Origin: JAPPHA01 sp964291635
GTDB lineage: Bacteria > Pseudomonadota > Alphaproteobacteria > Rhodobacterales > Rhodobacteraceae
Assembly (NCBI GenBank): GCA_964291635.2
Contig: OZ219905.1
Location: forward strand, 558,001-622,000
Direction: 5' to 3'
Length of the DNA: 64,000 bases
A program made the translations under genes and the position numbers. Shown piece after piece: positions 1-8,787 of this stretch. The number at the start of each line of letters is the position of its first letter. Position 1 is the stretch's first letter. The notes beneath the pieces were generated by a model. The model had not been told where the DNA came from. It worked only from the letters and a program-made list of their open reading frames with translations, and did no database searches.

Positions 1-572
1 GACGCGGTCTCGCAATGAGCGGCATAGCCCTGGAGGTCAGCGCGCAGGCCGCCGAGGGCAAGCGCTGTCCAGCCGCCGGCGGAGAACCCCACCGCGTAGA
101 TCCGGGAGAAATCCGCTTGTGCCGCCAGTTCCGGCTGGGCAGCAGTCCAATCGAGTGCGGCCCGGAGATCCTGCGTCCGAGTCCAGTGCTTGAGGCCTTC
201 ATGGAGGTTAAAGTCCCGCGTCGTGCTGTTCGGGTGGTTGACCGAAATGACGAGTGCGCCCGCCTCGGCGAGGCCAGCAGTCAGCCAACTGAGCGTACCG
301 ACATTGCCGCCAAGGCCGTGGCTCGCGAGAATCACCGGGAACGGACCCTCGGCCATCCGGGCGTCGTCGAGAACCGGAGTGCCGAAAAAGACGCCGTTTT
401 CGCCGTAGGAAATCGCCTCACCACCGCCGCCGGCGGGATACCAGAGCACGCCCGACATCATGCTGCCATGATGCTCCGCGGGGATGCTCACGCTCCGAAT
501 TCCCGCGACAGGTTCCGCCGCGGCGGCATGGAGGGCCAGAAGCAGGAAAGCGGCTGCCAACAGTCGTTTCAT
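1..572 (-). CDS. Secreted alpha/beta hydrolase (dienelactone hydrolase / PAF-acetylhydrolase-like), C-terminus outside window
   Basis: The reading frame starts at an ATG ending at 572, preceded by a GGGAGA ribosome site, and runs off the left edge, so only about 190 residues are visible. The first 20 residues are a basic start, a Leu/Ala core and an AAAAE cleavage site, so the protein is probably exported to the periplasm. A PVILASHGLGG strand-turn near residue 80 is the oxyanion region, and GFSAGG near residue 165 is the GxSxG nucleophile elbow. This is the usual layout of alpha/beta hydrolases that cleave esters or lactones. The substrate cannot be read from the sequence. It is divergent from the AraC-type regulator at 689, which may have controlled it. 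Confidence 0.85.
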   Translation of the reverse strand, partial: MKRLLAAAFLLLALHAAAAEPVAGIRSVSIPAEHHGSMMSGVLWYPAGGGGEAISYGENGVFFGTPVLDDARMAEGPFPVILASHGLGGNVGTLSWLTAGLAEAGALVISVNHPNSTTRDFNLHEGLKHWTRTQDLRAALDWTAAQPELAAQADFSRIYAVGFSAGGWTALALGGLRADLQGYAAHCETA

Positions 573-836
573 CGTTTGTCTCCCGTGTTGATTGGATTGA
601 GAGGGATTATGGAAGCCGGAAAAGGCAGGCGCGCCCTCGAACCGGTTTCAGGTCGTCCGAAATCCGGTTTTGGGCCATAAAGGGCGCCATGATTCCGAGC
701 CTGCCCCTGCCACTCATTTCCGCCCTCGTCCTGGTTTTCCTGCTTGCCGTGCTCCTGCTGCGCCGCGACCGGCTCCGCCCGTTCACCGCCCTGGTCGGGC
801 TTTGCGCCCTGCAATCGGCCGTGATCGCGTTCGCGC

Positions 837-912
837 AACATTAGGGGCTTATATAGATGGGTTGACAGTGCGATTACGCTGCCAGTTTCCGATCGATTTC
901 ACTGGTCGCAGG
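837..912. repeat. Left target duplication (837-843) and left terminal inverted repeat (844-912)
   Basis: AACATTA at 837-843 recurs at 2293-2299. From 844 inward about 69 bases match the reverse complement of 2224-2292 with roughly 80 percent identity by eye. Shared blocks include GGGG, CTTATA, GATGGGTTGAC, TTTCGATC-like and TTTCAC. Confidence 0.85.
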
Positions 913-2292
913 GATTGGGAACATCTGATTCGGACCCTGGATGATTCCTTGACAAATCAGGCAATTCGTGCGATGCGCGTGTGACGGGAAGGTGCTGATT
1001 TTCCCGTCACCAAACGAACCTTGTGCCGAAGGCCCGATCGCATGAGCGAAACTTCCACATACCGCAACATCATCTACCGGCTTCTGCCAGGCTCCAGGGC
1101 AAACGCACGGCGCCTGGCCGGACAGGCGGGCGCCTGCCGCTTCGTCTGGAACACGATACTGGGGCAGCACAATGACGCCCGTGAGGAGGCGAAGGCCAAC
1201 GGGGAGAAACCTCCGTCGGTTTCGTTCTTCTCGCTCGGCAAGGAGTTCACCGGCCTCCGCAACGAAATCCCGTGGCTTTGCGAATACTCCTTCAGCATCA
1301 CCCGGTACGTGCTCAAGTACCAGGCCGATGCGTGGAAGGCGTTCTTCAGGGGCGATGCAGGACATCCACGCTTCAAGTCCCGCCACGGGTCGACGCCGTC
1401 CTTCACCATTCCCCAGGCCGTCACCATCAGGGACGACATGATCAGCATTCCGAGGGTTGGTCCCATGCGCATCCGGCGGAAGGGCGGGAACCCGTATCCC
1501 GAGGGCAAGCCGGTGAAAGCCGTGATCAGGAAGATCGCCGGCAAGTGGTATGTCACCGTCTGCTACGAGGTCGAGGCTGAGGAACGTCCCGACACCGGGG
1601 TCTCGGCGGGCGTGGACATGAACGTCCGGCAGGTGGCGGTGGTGGACACGACCGGAGAGGCGGAGATCATCCCCGCGCCCGACACGGGCCGGCTTGATGC
1701 GAAGATCGGGCGCAACCAGCGCAGGCTTGCCCGCCAGCGCAAGGGGTCACGGCGGCGCATGAGAACCAGGCTCAGGCTGCAGAGGCTCCAGCGAAAGCGG
1801 GCCAACAGGCGCAGGAACTGGCAGCACCAGGTCAGCCGCCGGATCGCGAACCGGGCGGGCACGGTGATTGTCGAGAAGCTCAACACCCGGGGCATGACCC
1901 GATCGGCCAAGGGCACGCTCGAGAACCCCGGCACGAAGGTGAAGGCCAAGTCCGGTCTCAACCGGGAGATACTCAACACCGGCTGGCACTCCGTGAAGGA
2001 GATGCTCGGTTACAAGTGCTTGGCACTGATCGAGGTCAACCCTGCATATACCAGCCAGTCGTGCAACGCCTGCGGGTTCACTGACCCGGGAAACCGGAAC
2101 GACCGGAAGTTCGAATGCGTGGCGTGCGGCCATGCCGATCACGCGGACCTGAATGCGGCCCGCAACATCTTGACCTCGGGGACTGGGGTGTCTGCACGGC
2201 GAGGGGCGTTGGCGCTAGCCACCCCTGTGACCCGTGAAACTGATCGAAAGCTGGCGGCGTGACGCGCCGTCAACCCATCTTTATAAGTCCCC
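844..2292 (+). mobile_element. TnpB-carrying transposon with ~69-bp terminal inverted repeats and 7-bp target duplication
   Basis: The element is 1,449 bp and carries one gene, a TnpB/OrfB endonuclease. Its ends are long imperfect inverted repeats (844-912 and 2224-2292) that start GGGG and finish CCCC. It is flanked by AACATTA direct repeats, and excision exactly restores the AraC-type reading frame. IS200/IS605, IS607 and IS1341-type elements that normally carry tnpB do not have terminal inverted repeats and do not make such duplications. Mobility by a cut-and-paste DDE transposase supplied in trans is therefore inferred. No transposase gene lies inside. Confidence 0.85.
1042..2262 (+). CDS. 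tnpB: TnpB/OrfB RNA-guided RuvC endonuclease
   Basis: The protein is about 406 residues, the normal size for TnpB. The ATG at 1042 begins MSETSTYRNI and fits family N-termini better than the upstream TTG at 1021. The fold reads in order: N-terminal wedge/REC region with AGACRFVWNTIL, RuvC-I in GVDMNV (Asp), RuvC-II in VEKLNTRGM (Glu), a Cys4 zinc ribbon (CNAC and CVAC), and RuvC-III in HADLNAARNIL (Asp). All catalytic positions are present, so it looks functional. Family proteins are omega-RNA-guided nucleases that cleave DNA at the donor site. The last codons lie inside the right inverted repeat, so the 3' end of the gene and the transposon end are superimposed. It could also encode the guide-RNA scaffold, as in known tnpB loci. 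Confidence 0.92.
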   Translation: MSETSTYRNIIYRLLPGSRANARRLAGQAGACRFVWNTILGQHNDAREEAKANGEKPPSVSFFSLGKEFTGLRNEIPWLCEYSFSITRYVLKYQADAWKAFFRGDAGHPRFKSRHGSTPSFTIPQAVTIRDDMISIPRVGPMRIRRKGGNPYPEGKPVKAVIRKIAGKWYVTVCYEVEAEERPDTGVSAGVDMNVRQVAVVDTTGEAEIIPAPDTGRLDAKIGRNQRRLARQRKGSRRRMRTRLRLQRLQRKRANRRRNWQHQVSRRIANRAGTVIVEKLNTRGMTRSAKGTLENPGTKVKAKSGLNREILNTGWHSVKEMLGYKCLALIEVNPAYTSQSCNACGFTDPGNRNDRKFECVACGHADHADLNAARNILTSGTGVSARRGALALATPVTRETDRKLAA

Positions 2293-2299
2293 AACATTA
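2224..2299. repeat. Right terminal inverted repeat (2224-2292) and target duplication (2293-2299)
   Basis: Partner of 837-912. The repeat covers the last 13 codons of tnpB plus 30 noncoding bases. CCCC at 2289-2292 is followed directly by AACATTA. Confidence 0.85.
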
Positions 2300-3161
2300 T
2301 GGAATAGCTGCCTTCAGGTCGTTGCAGCCGATCACGGCCGCGGCGATACCGCCGTTCGCCTGGGCGGCCTTTCAGTTCAGTGTCATCAGGCGTCCCCGCC
2401 TCCGACGCGACCTTGCCCATCTCGCTGGTCCCTTGCTGGCGCTGGCTGCATCCCTGATCCTGCCGACGCTTCTCGACGCACTGATTCCGGCGCTCTTCCT
2501 GGGCTATGGCGGAGCAATCCTTCTTGCGGCACGGCGCGGCACCGACGCCCTGCCGCGCTTGCCGTTCACGGCCGGAGACACACCGGGTCTGGTCTGGAAG
2601 GTCATCGCGCTGTCGCTAATGGTTTCGGCGCTTGGGGACATGCTGTTCACGGCGGCGGCGCTCAGCGGACGATCGGACTGGCTGCCCTGGATCGTCGCCT
2701 TGTGGTCTTCCTTCACGCTGCTCGCGGTCGGCGGCGTCGTGCTCATGCGAAACCTCGGGACAAGCAAACGCGACCCGGACCCGGGAGTTACCTCCATTCC
2801 TCACGACTCGAAAGCGGACGAAGAGCTTGTGGCCCGCCTCGACGCACTCCTCAAGGGCCGGAAGCTCTATCTCGACCCCGATTTGACGCTTGGCCGGCTG
2901 GCCCGCGCGCTGCATGTGCCGGTCAAGCAGCTTTCCGCCGCGATCAACCGGAACACCGGGCGCAACGTTTCCCGCCATGTCAACGGCTACCGCATCCGCG
3001 AAGCCTGCCGCACGCTTGAGGTGGGAGCGAGCGTCACTGAAGCGATGCTGGCCTCGGGCTTCAACACGAAGAGCAATTTCAACCGCGAGTTCCGGCGCGT
3101 GACCGGCGGGACACCCTCAGCCTGGCGCCGCACGGCAACTGGTGGGACGCCGCCCCTTTAG

Positions 3162-3825
3162 TTCTCGGCTGTTGTTCTGCGCGGCCTTCCGATCCTTCGA
3201 TGCTCAATGGTCGCAACTTGTTGTGGACTTATCGGTATCCGACAGCCACGCCGAACGACATCTATCGCGCCTGGCGGTACAGCAGCACGATGCGGCGGAA
3301 TTCAGGACGACCACGCCGGCGAAGCCCTCTGCACCGCGTGCAAAAACCTGGTCAGAGCCGTCGTCCTTGAGGCTGTTGATCGCCGGATCTACTACCGGCT
3401 GCTGACGGAGCGCGCCGCACCGCACGCGTTCCGGGCGCGCCCGGCGTGATGCCGAGATCCTTTCCAAAGCGATGATTCCGGGTCACCCGTTGAGGCGGCA
3501 CATGAACCAAAGACCCATTCGTGTCGCATTTCAAAGTTACGAGGGGGAACCCGAGGAATTTCGCAGCTTCATCCGTCGCGATGCACCAATTCCAATCGTT
3601 TCTGCCAGCGTTGTTGGCGGACGCGCCGGTCGTGATCCTCACTGTTTGCAATCCCTGCCGGTGTCGGCGCTTTTACCGCCCGCTCTGCCATCCGTTCGCT
3701 CCGCAGTGTCTCACGAAATCCCGCTGCGAACGCCTGAGCGCAGATCCCTTTCCTCGTCTTGCCCGTACGTGCTTGGGTGGCTCGGCTTCCTCCCGGCACG
3801 TTCGCAAACCGCACCGGCCAGCGCG
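3162..3825. other. Intergenic region without a recognisable gene
   Basis: Short open frames exist on both strands, but none shows family motifs, a good ribosome site or a consistent coding pattern. I see no RNA gene. It lies between the AraC remnant and the 3' end of clpB. Confidence 0.5.
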
Positions 3826-6432
3826 TCAGTGCAACGTCGCGTCGGCCGGTTTCGCACCCAACTTGTGCTTGCCATTGACGACGAGTCCAAAGCCGTCGGT
3901 CGATACGGCGATTTCCGATCCTTCGTCGATCTCTCCTCCCAGGATCTGTTCGGCCACGGCATTCTGCAACTCGTTCTGGATGACTCGCTTCAGCGGCCTC
4001 GCCCCGTAAACCGGGTCGTATCCTTTTTCTGCGAGCCATCGCCGGGCCTTGTCGTCGATGTCCAGGGCGATCTTACGTGCCTCGAGGCGTTTCGAGAGAA
4101 TCCCGATCTGGATATTCACGATGCCATCCATGTCGCTCCTGCTCAGCCGGTCAAACAGGATGATCTCGTCAAGGCGATTGAGAAACTCGGGCCTGAAGTG
4201 CTTCCGCACTGCATCCATGACCTTGGCCCTCGCGGCATCGACAGGCTGGTCCGGTGACGAACTCAAGACCTCGGTACCGAGATTGGACGTCAGGATGATG
4301 ATCGAGTGCTTGAAATCGACCGTTCGTCCGCGCCCGTCTGTCAGGATTCCGTCGTCCAATACCTGCAAAAGGACGTTGAACACATCATGATGTGCCTTTT
4401 CGACCTCGTCGAACAGGATGACCTGGTACGGTCTGCGCCGTATCGCCTCGGTAAGCACGCCGCCCTGATCGAATCCCACATATCCCGGAGGCGCACCGAT
4501 CAACCGGGAAACGGAGTGTTTCTCCATGAATTCGGACATGTCGATTCGAACCATCGAGTTTTCGTCGTCAAAGACGAACTCGGCCAGGGCCTTGGTCAGT
4601 TCGGTCTTGCCGACACCGGTCGGGCCGAGAAACAGGAATGATCCGATCGGGCGATCCTGGTCGTTCAAACCTGTCCGCGCCCGGCGAACCGCGTTGGAGA
4701 TGGCAACCAGTGCATCACGCTGACCGACGACGCGGTTGCCCAGTGCCTCTTCCATCCGAAGCAGTTTGTCGCGTTCGCCTTCAAGCAGCTTGTCGACCGG
4801 AATCCCCGTCCAGCGTTCGACGACCGCGGCGATATGGGTCGGTCGAACGGCTTCCTCGACCATGAGGTTTCGCTCGTTGCGCTCGGCTTCGCTCAACTGT
4901 TTCTCCAGGCCGGGAATGATGCCGTACTGCAATTCGCCGAGCCGTGCGAGGTCTCCGACACGGCGTGCCGCCTCGTATTCCACGCGGGCGCTGTCGAGTT
5001 TTTCCTTGATGTCCCGGGCAGAGGCCAGGCTGTCGCGCTCAACTTGCCAGCGGGAGGTCAACGCGCGCGACTGTTCCTGGAGTTCGGCGAGTTCCACTTC
5101 CAGCTTGGCCAATCTGTCCCGTGATGCGGTGTCCGACTCCTTTGCCAGGGCGGTAGCTTCGATCCGTTTCTGCAGCAGTTCACGATCGAGGGCGTCGAGC
5201 TCTTCCGGTTTCGAGTCGACCTCCATGCGCAGGCGGCTTGCCGCCTCGTCCATGAGATCGATTGCCTTGTCAGGCAAAAACCGGTCCGAGATATAACGAT
5301 GGCTCATCTGCGCCGCAGTGACCAGGGCTGTATCGGATATCCGGATTCCGTGGTGGAGTTCGTAGCGTTCCTTGATGCCGCGAAGAATCGAAACCGTGTC
5401 CTCAAGCGATGGCTCGCTCACGTGAACCGGTTGAAACCTCCGCGCCAGGGCTGCATCCTTCTCGACGTGATTCCGGTATTCGTCGAGGGTAGTCGCACCG
5501 ATGCAATGCAGGTCTCCTCGGGCCAGCGCCGGTTTCAGCAGGTTCGAAGCATCCATCGCACCGTCAGCCTTGCCGGCCCCGATGAGAGTATGCATTTCGT
5601 CGATGAACAACAGGATTCTGCCGTCGCTCGCGGTCACCTCGGACAGTACTGACTTCAATCGTTCCTCGAATTCTCCCCGGTACTTGGCGCCGGCGACGAG
5701 AGAACCCATGTCGAGCGACATGAGCTTCTTGTCTCGAAGGTTGTCCGGCACATCGCCGTTGACAATTCGAAGCGCCAGTCCTTCCGCAATCGCCGTCTTT
5801 CCGACGCCCGGCTCTCCGATCAGGACCGGATTGTTCTTTGTCCGCCGGGTCAGAACCTGCATGGTCCTGCGGATTTCATCGTCGCGGCCGACTATGGGAT
5901 CGATTTTTCCGTCCCTGGCTTCAGCGGTCAGGTCGCGTGCAAAACGATTCAGGGCGTCATACCCCTCCTCCGCGGATTCCGTGTCGACGGTCCGGCCAAC
6001 GCGGACCCTGTCGACAGCAGATTCCAGACCTTCAACGGCAACTTTTCCCGCCCGCAATGCCGACCTCGCTTCCGACTTGACCGTGGCAAGCGCCATCAGC
6101 AAAGCCTCGACCGGTACGAACCGGTCGCCAGCGGAATTGGCGACGCGCTCCGCTTCGGCGAATATCTTCTGCATTTGCGGATCGAGATAGATCCGGTCAC
6201 CAGATCCCGAAACCTTGGGCTGCCTGCCGAGATTCGCTTCGCATTCCCGAAGGACAACGGACAGGTCGCCACCGGATTGCCTGATCAGGTTCGGGACGAG
6301 ACCTGTTTCGTCCTCAAGCATCGCCCTGAGCAAGTGATCGGGCAGGAATCTCTGGTGACTTCGTTCTTGCGCCAGAATCTGGGCAGAATGAATGATGCTC
6401 CGAGACCGTTCAGTCAGCTTCTTGTCTTCCAT
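3826..6432 (-). CDS. clpB: ATP-dependent disaggregase ClpB
   Basis: ClpB is the Hsp100 hexameric AAA+ motor that works with DnaK/DnaJ/GrpE to pull proteins out of aggregates in the cytoplasm. The 868-residue length fits the family. Domains in order: N-domain beginning MEDKKLTERSR; AAA-1 with GEPGVGKTAIAEG (Walker A) and LLFIDEMHTLIG (Walker B); a coiled-coil middle domain around residues 400-520; AAA-2 with GPTGVGKTELTKAL and VILFDEVEKAH; and a C-terminal small domain. I chose the ATG at 6432 because GGAG lies about 10 bases upstream and the protein then begins as in other ClpBs; an in-frame ATG at 6450 is possible. It is divergent from pyrF. A heat-shock promoter is expected, but I could not place one with confidence. 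Confidence 0.97.
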   Translation of the reverse strand: MEDKKLTERSRSIIHSAQILAQERSHQRFLPDHLLRAMLEDETGLVPNLIRQSGGDLSVVLRECEANLGRQPKVSGSGDRIYLDPQMQKIFAEAERVANSAGDRFVPVEALLMALATVKSEARSALRAGKVAVEGLESAVDRVRVGRTVDTESAEEGYDALNRFARDLTAEARDGKIDPIVGRDDEIRRTMQVLTRRTKNNPVLIGEPGVGKTAIAEGLALRIVNGDVPDNLRDKKLMSLDMGSLVAGAKYRGEFEERLKSVLSEVTASDGRILLFIDEMHTLIGAGKADGAMDASNLLKPALARGDLHCIGATTLDEYRNHVEKDAALARRFQPVHVSEPSLEDTVSILRGIKERYELHHGIRISDTALVTAAQMSHRYISDRFLPDKAIDLMDEAASRLRMEVDSKPEELDALDRELLQKRIEATALAKESDTASRDRLAKLEVELAELQEQSRALTSRWQVERDSLASARDIKEKLDSARVEYEAARRVGDLARLGELQYGIIPGLEKQLSEAERNERNLMVEEAVRPTHIAAVVERWTGIPVDKLLEGERDKLLRMEEALGNRVVGQRDALVAISNAVRRARTGLNDQDRPIGSFLFLGPTGVGKTELTKALAEFVFDDENSMVRIDMSEFMEKHSVSRLIGAPPGYVGFDQGGVLTEAIRRRPYQVILFDEVEKAHHDVFNVLLQVLDDGILTDGRGRTVDFKHSIIILTSNLGTEVLSSSPDQPVDAARAKVMDAVRKHFRPEFLNRLDEIILFDRLSRSDMDGIVNIQIGILSKRLEARKIALDIDDKARRWLAEKGYDPVYGARPLKRVIQNELQNAVAEQILGGEIDEGSEIAVSTDGFGLVVNGKHKLGAKPADATLH

Positions 6433-6731
6433 ACCGCGCTCCATGCGCACCGGTTCGTTTCTTCAACCGGAAACTTCTGTCAAACACCAGCCGCCCTGCC
6501 TTGAGATCGGCCTGACCGGAGGCGTTCTCCCGTGCCGACAAGCGGGGCACGGCGTGCTCCAGACCCGGTCCTGCCGTTCGCAGCGATATCAGGGATTCCG
6601 GGATCGCTTGCGAACACGGCAAGGCAGGCGGATGATGTACAGATAGGAACCGACTTCGCGATCAACAAGGGCAGGCGGTCGGGTTATCGCCGCCTTGACA
6701 TGGGGCAGCAAACGGGGAAACAGGTGCCTTG

Positions 6732-7447
6732 ATGACGGCAGAATCTGGATTGCCCGAAGCTGATGACCGGTTGATCGTCGCACTCGATTTCCCGACCGGC
6801 AGAGACGCGCTGTTCCTGGTCGATCGACTGGACGGACTCGTCTCGTTCTACAAGGTCGGTCTCGGGATTCTCGCCGGAGGCGGGCTGGAATTGGTTCAAG
6901 AACTCAGGGACAGGGGAAAACAGGTCTTCCTGGACCTCAAGCTTTTCGACATCGGCGCCACCGTCGAGATGGCAGCGTCCGGGCTCGCGGCGCTGGGGCC
7001 GACGTTCCTGACGGTCCACGGTGATCCGCATGTCGTCTCGGCCGCCGTTGCCGGGCGGGCTGATTCCGGAACGAAAATACTGGCGGTCACTTTTCTCACG
7101 TCCGTCGACAGGGGCGACCTCGACAACTGCCTCATCAGGAGCGGCAGCCTCGAGGGTCTCGTCGTCGAACGCGCCCGAATGGCGATTGACGCGGGGGCCG
7201 ACGGCGTGATTGCCTCACCACTGGAAGCCCGGTTGCTCCGGGAACGGATTCCCGAACCGAAATTCCTGATCGTCACCCCGGGAATCAGGCTGAAAGGGGG
7301 GCGGTCGACGACCAGAAACGCATCGCCACACCCGGTGCAGCGTTGCGGGCGGGGGCAAGCCATGTCGTTGTCGGTCGGCAGATCACTCGATCAGGAAACC
7401 CGATTGATGCCGTCCGGCGCGTCCTGGAAGATGTCAGGGACCGGTGA
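6732..7447 (+). pseudogene. pyrF: Orotidine-5'-phosphate decarboxylase, single-base frameshift
   Basis: PyrF makes UMP from OMP, the last step of pyrimidine synthesis. The frame from ATG 6732 shows VALDF near the start, the catalytic DLKLFDIG block (Asp and Lys), TVHG, and VTPGIR. After LKGG the frame is lost. The family C-terminus (DDQKRIATPGAAL, then VVVGRQITRSGNP, ending at 7447) continues in another frame. The change is at the G-run 7297-7302, which has six G where seven would restore the frame. Everything else looks under selection, so this is either a very recent mutation or a homopolymer sequencing error. If real, the phosphate-binding loop is lost and the cell would need uracil. Confidence 0.85.
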
Positions 7448-7533
7448 ACCGACGAAATTGACCTGATGCAGATGAGAGCCCACCGAATCCTCGGAAAATG
7501 TCGATACGGGTCCGCCCGGTGGGACTGGTGGAC

Positions 7534-8787
7534 ATGGACGCATTTTGCCGAGATTGCCTGAACTGGACCGCGCGCGGGCACGACTGCGTCCGGTGCAACA
7601 GTCAGCGGCTGTTGTGGCACGAGGAATTGCGTCAACTCTCGATTGCGCATGTTGATTGCGACGCTTTCTATGCCAGCGTCGAAAAACGGGACAACCCCGA
7701 TCTTCAACGCAAACCGGTGATCGTCGGCGGAGGTCGTCGCGGCGTCGTGTCAACGGCCTGTTATGTCGCCAGGCGCTTCGGAGTGCATTCCGCGATGCCG
7801 ATGTTCCAGGCCAGACGACTGTGTCCGCAAGCAGTCGTTATCCGGCCCCGCATGAAGGTCTATGTCAGGGTTTCAAGACAGATTCGCGAAATGATGGAAG
7901 CGATGACGCCCCTGGTCGAACCACTGTCCCTGGACGAGGCATTCCTAGATCTTTCGGGCACCGAGCGCCTCCACGGCGAGTCGCCTGCGGCACAACTTGC
8001 CCGACTCGCGCGCGAAATCGAGAACCGGGCCGGTGTAACCGTTTCTATCGGGCTGTCGCACAACAAGTTCCTGGCAAAGGTTGCGTCCGAGCTCGACAAA
8101 CCGCGCGGGTTTTCGATCATAGGCAAGGCAGAAACCATGGCGTATCTTGCTGACAAGCCGGTCTCCCTGATCTGGGGTGTCGGGAGGGAAACGGCGCGAG
8201 CCCTTCGGGGTATGGGAATCCGGAATCTTGGCGATCTCCGGGAATTCAACCGGGATGACCTGGTGCGCCGGACAGGGACCATGGGCGACAGGCTGTGGTC
8301 ACTCGCTCATGGCGAGGACAGCCGCAGAGTGACGACGAGCGGTCCGGCGAAAGGCCTTTCCAGGGAGACGACGTTTCCCGAAGACATAACGGACACATTC
8401 AAGCTGGACGGCCATCTCTGGCGTTTGTCCGAACAGGTTTCCGACCGGGCGAAGGCCAAGGAGATCTCGGGGCGAACCGTCGTTCTTAAAGTCAAGAAAG
8501 CCAATCACCGAATCCTGACTCGACAAAAACGGTTGTCAGGCCCGACGCAGTCGGCAAACCGGATTTACGAAACTGCGCGTCCGCTGCTCGACCAGGTGAT
8601 GGAGAACGCACCGTTCCGCCTGATTGGCGTTGGTATTAAAAACCTTTGCCATGATGCAGTGACGGAAGACCTTGAGGTCTTCCAGGAAGATGAAACGGCC
8701 AAAAAGTTGAAAGCCGAAAGGGCTTCGGACCTTATCAGGGAAAAGTTCGGGAAACGGGCCATCCTCAAGGGGCGTTCTCTCCTGTGA
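7534..8787 (+). CDS. dinB: Y-family DNA polymerase IV
   Basis: This is a translesion polymerase that extends past damaged bases. It has the alphaproteobacterial N-terminal Cys4 knuckle (CRDC and CVRC) before the palm. Then come HVDCDAFYASVE with the first metal aspartate and steric-gate region, SLDEAFLDLSG with the Asp-Glu pair, a thumb helix-hairpin-helix (GIRNLGDL), and a little-finger domain to the end. About 417 residues from this ATG, which sits just before the knuckle and after GGTGG; an in-frame ATG at 7498 would add 12 residues without family support. It follows pyrF closely in the same direction. Confidence 0.95.
   Translation: MDAFCRDCLNWTARGHDCVRCNSQRLLWHEELRQLSIAHVDCDAFYASVEKRDNPDLQRKPVIVGGGRRGVVSTACYVARRFGVHSAMPMFQARRLCPQAVVIRPRMKVYVRVSRQIREMMEAMTPLVEPLSLDEAFLDLSGTERLHGESPAAQLARLAREIENRAGVTVSIGLSHNKFLAKVASELDKPRGFSIIGKAETMAYLADKPVSLIWGVGRETARALRGMGIRNLGDLREFNRDDLVRRTGTMGDRLWSLAHGEDSRRVTTSGPAKGLSRETTFPEDITDTFKLDGHLWRLSEQVSDRAKAKEISGRTVVLKVKKANHRILTRQKRLSGPTQSANRIYETARPLLDQVMENAPFRLIGVGIKNLCHDAVTEDLEVFQEDETAKKLKAERASDLIREKFGKRAILKGRSLL

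Larger units (their letters stand above)
689..3161 (+). pseudogene. AraC-family regulator with membrane-embedded N-terminus, split by the 844-2292 element
   Basis: The 5' piece (689-843) encodes a hydrophobic start and stops at a TAG created by the insertion. The 3' piece (2298-3161) continues in the same frame. Removing 844-2292 and one copy of the 7-bp repeat AACATTA rejoins AFAQH with YGIAAF and gives an uninterrupted protein of about 339 residues. The first ~200 residues have several hydrophobic membrane segments. The last ~100 (DLTLGRLARAL, then SGFNTKSNFNREFRR and TPSAWR) are a typical AraC DNA-binding domain. Membrane-anchored AraC regulators are a known family. The gene is divergent from the hydrolase at 572. 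A truncated protein could start inside the 3' piece, but the sensor part would be lost. Confidence 0.88.

Noticed and set aside
844..2292. Ordinary IS200/IS605 element
   Set aside because: Long terminal inverted repeats, a 7-bp target duplication and the lack of tnpA do not fit that family.
3472..4257. 261-residue open frame on the plus strand
   Set aside because: Mostly antisense to the clpB 3' end; no recognisable protein.
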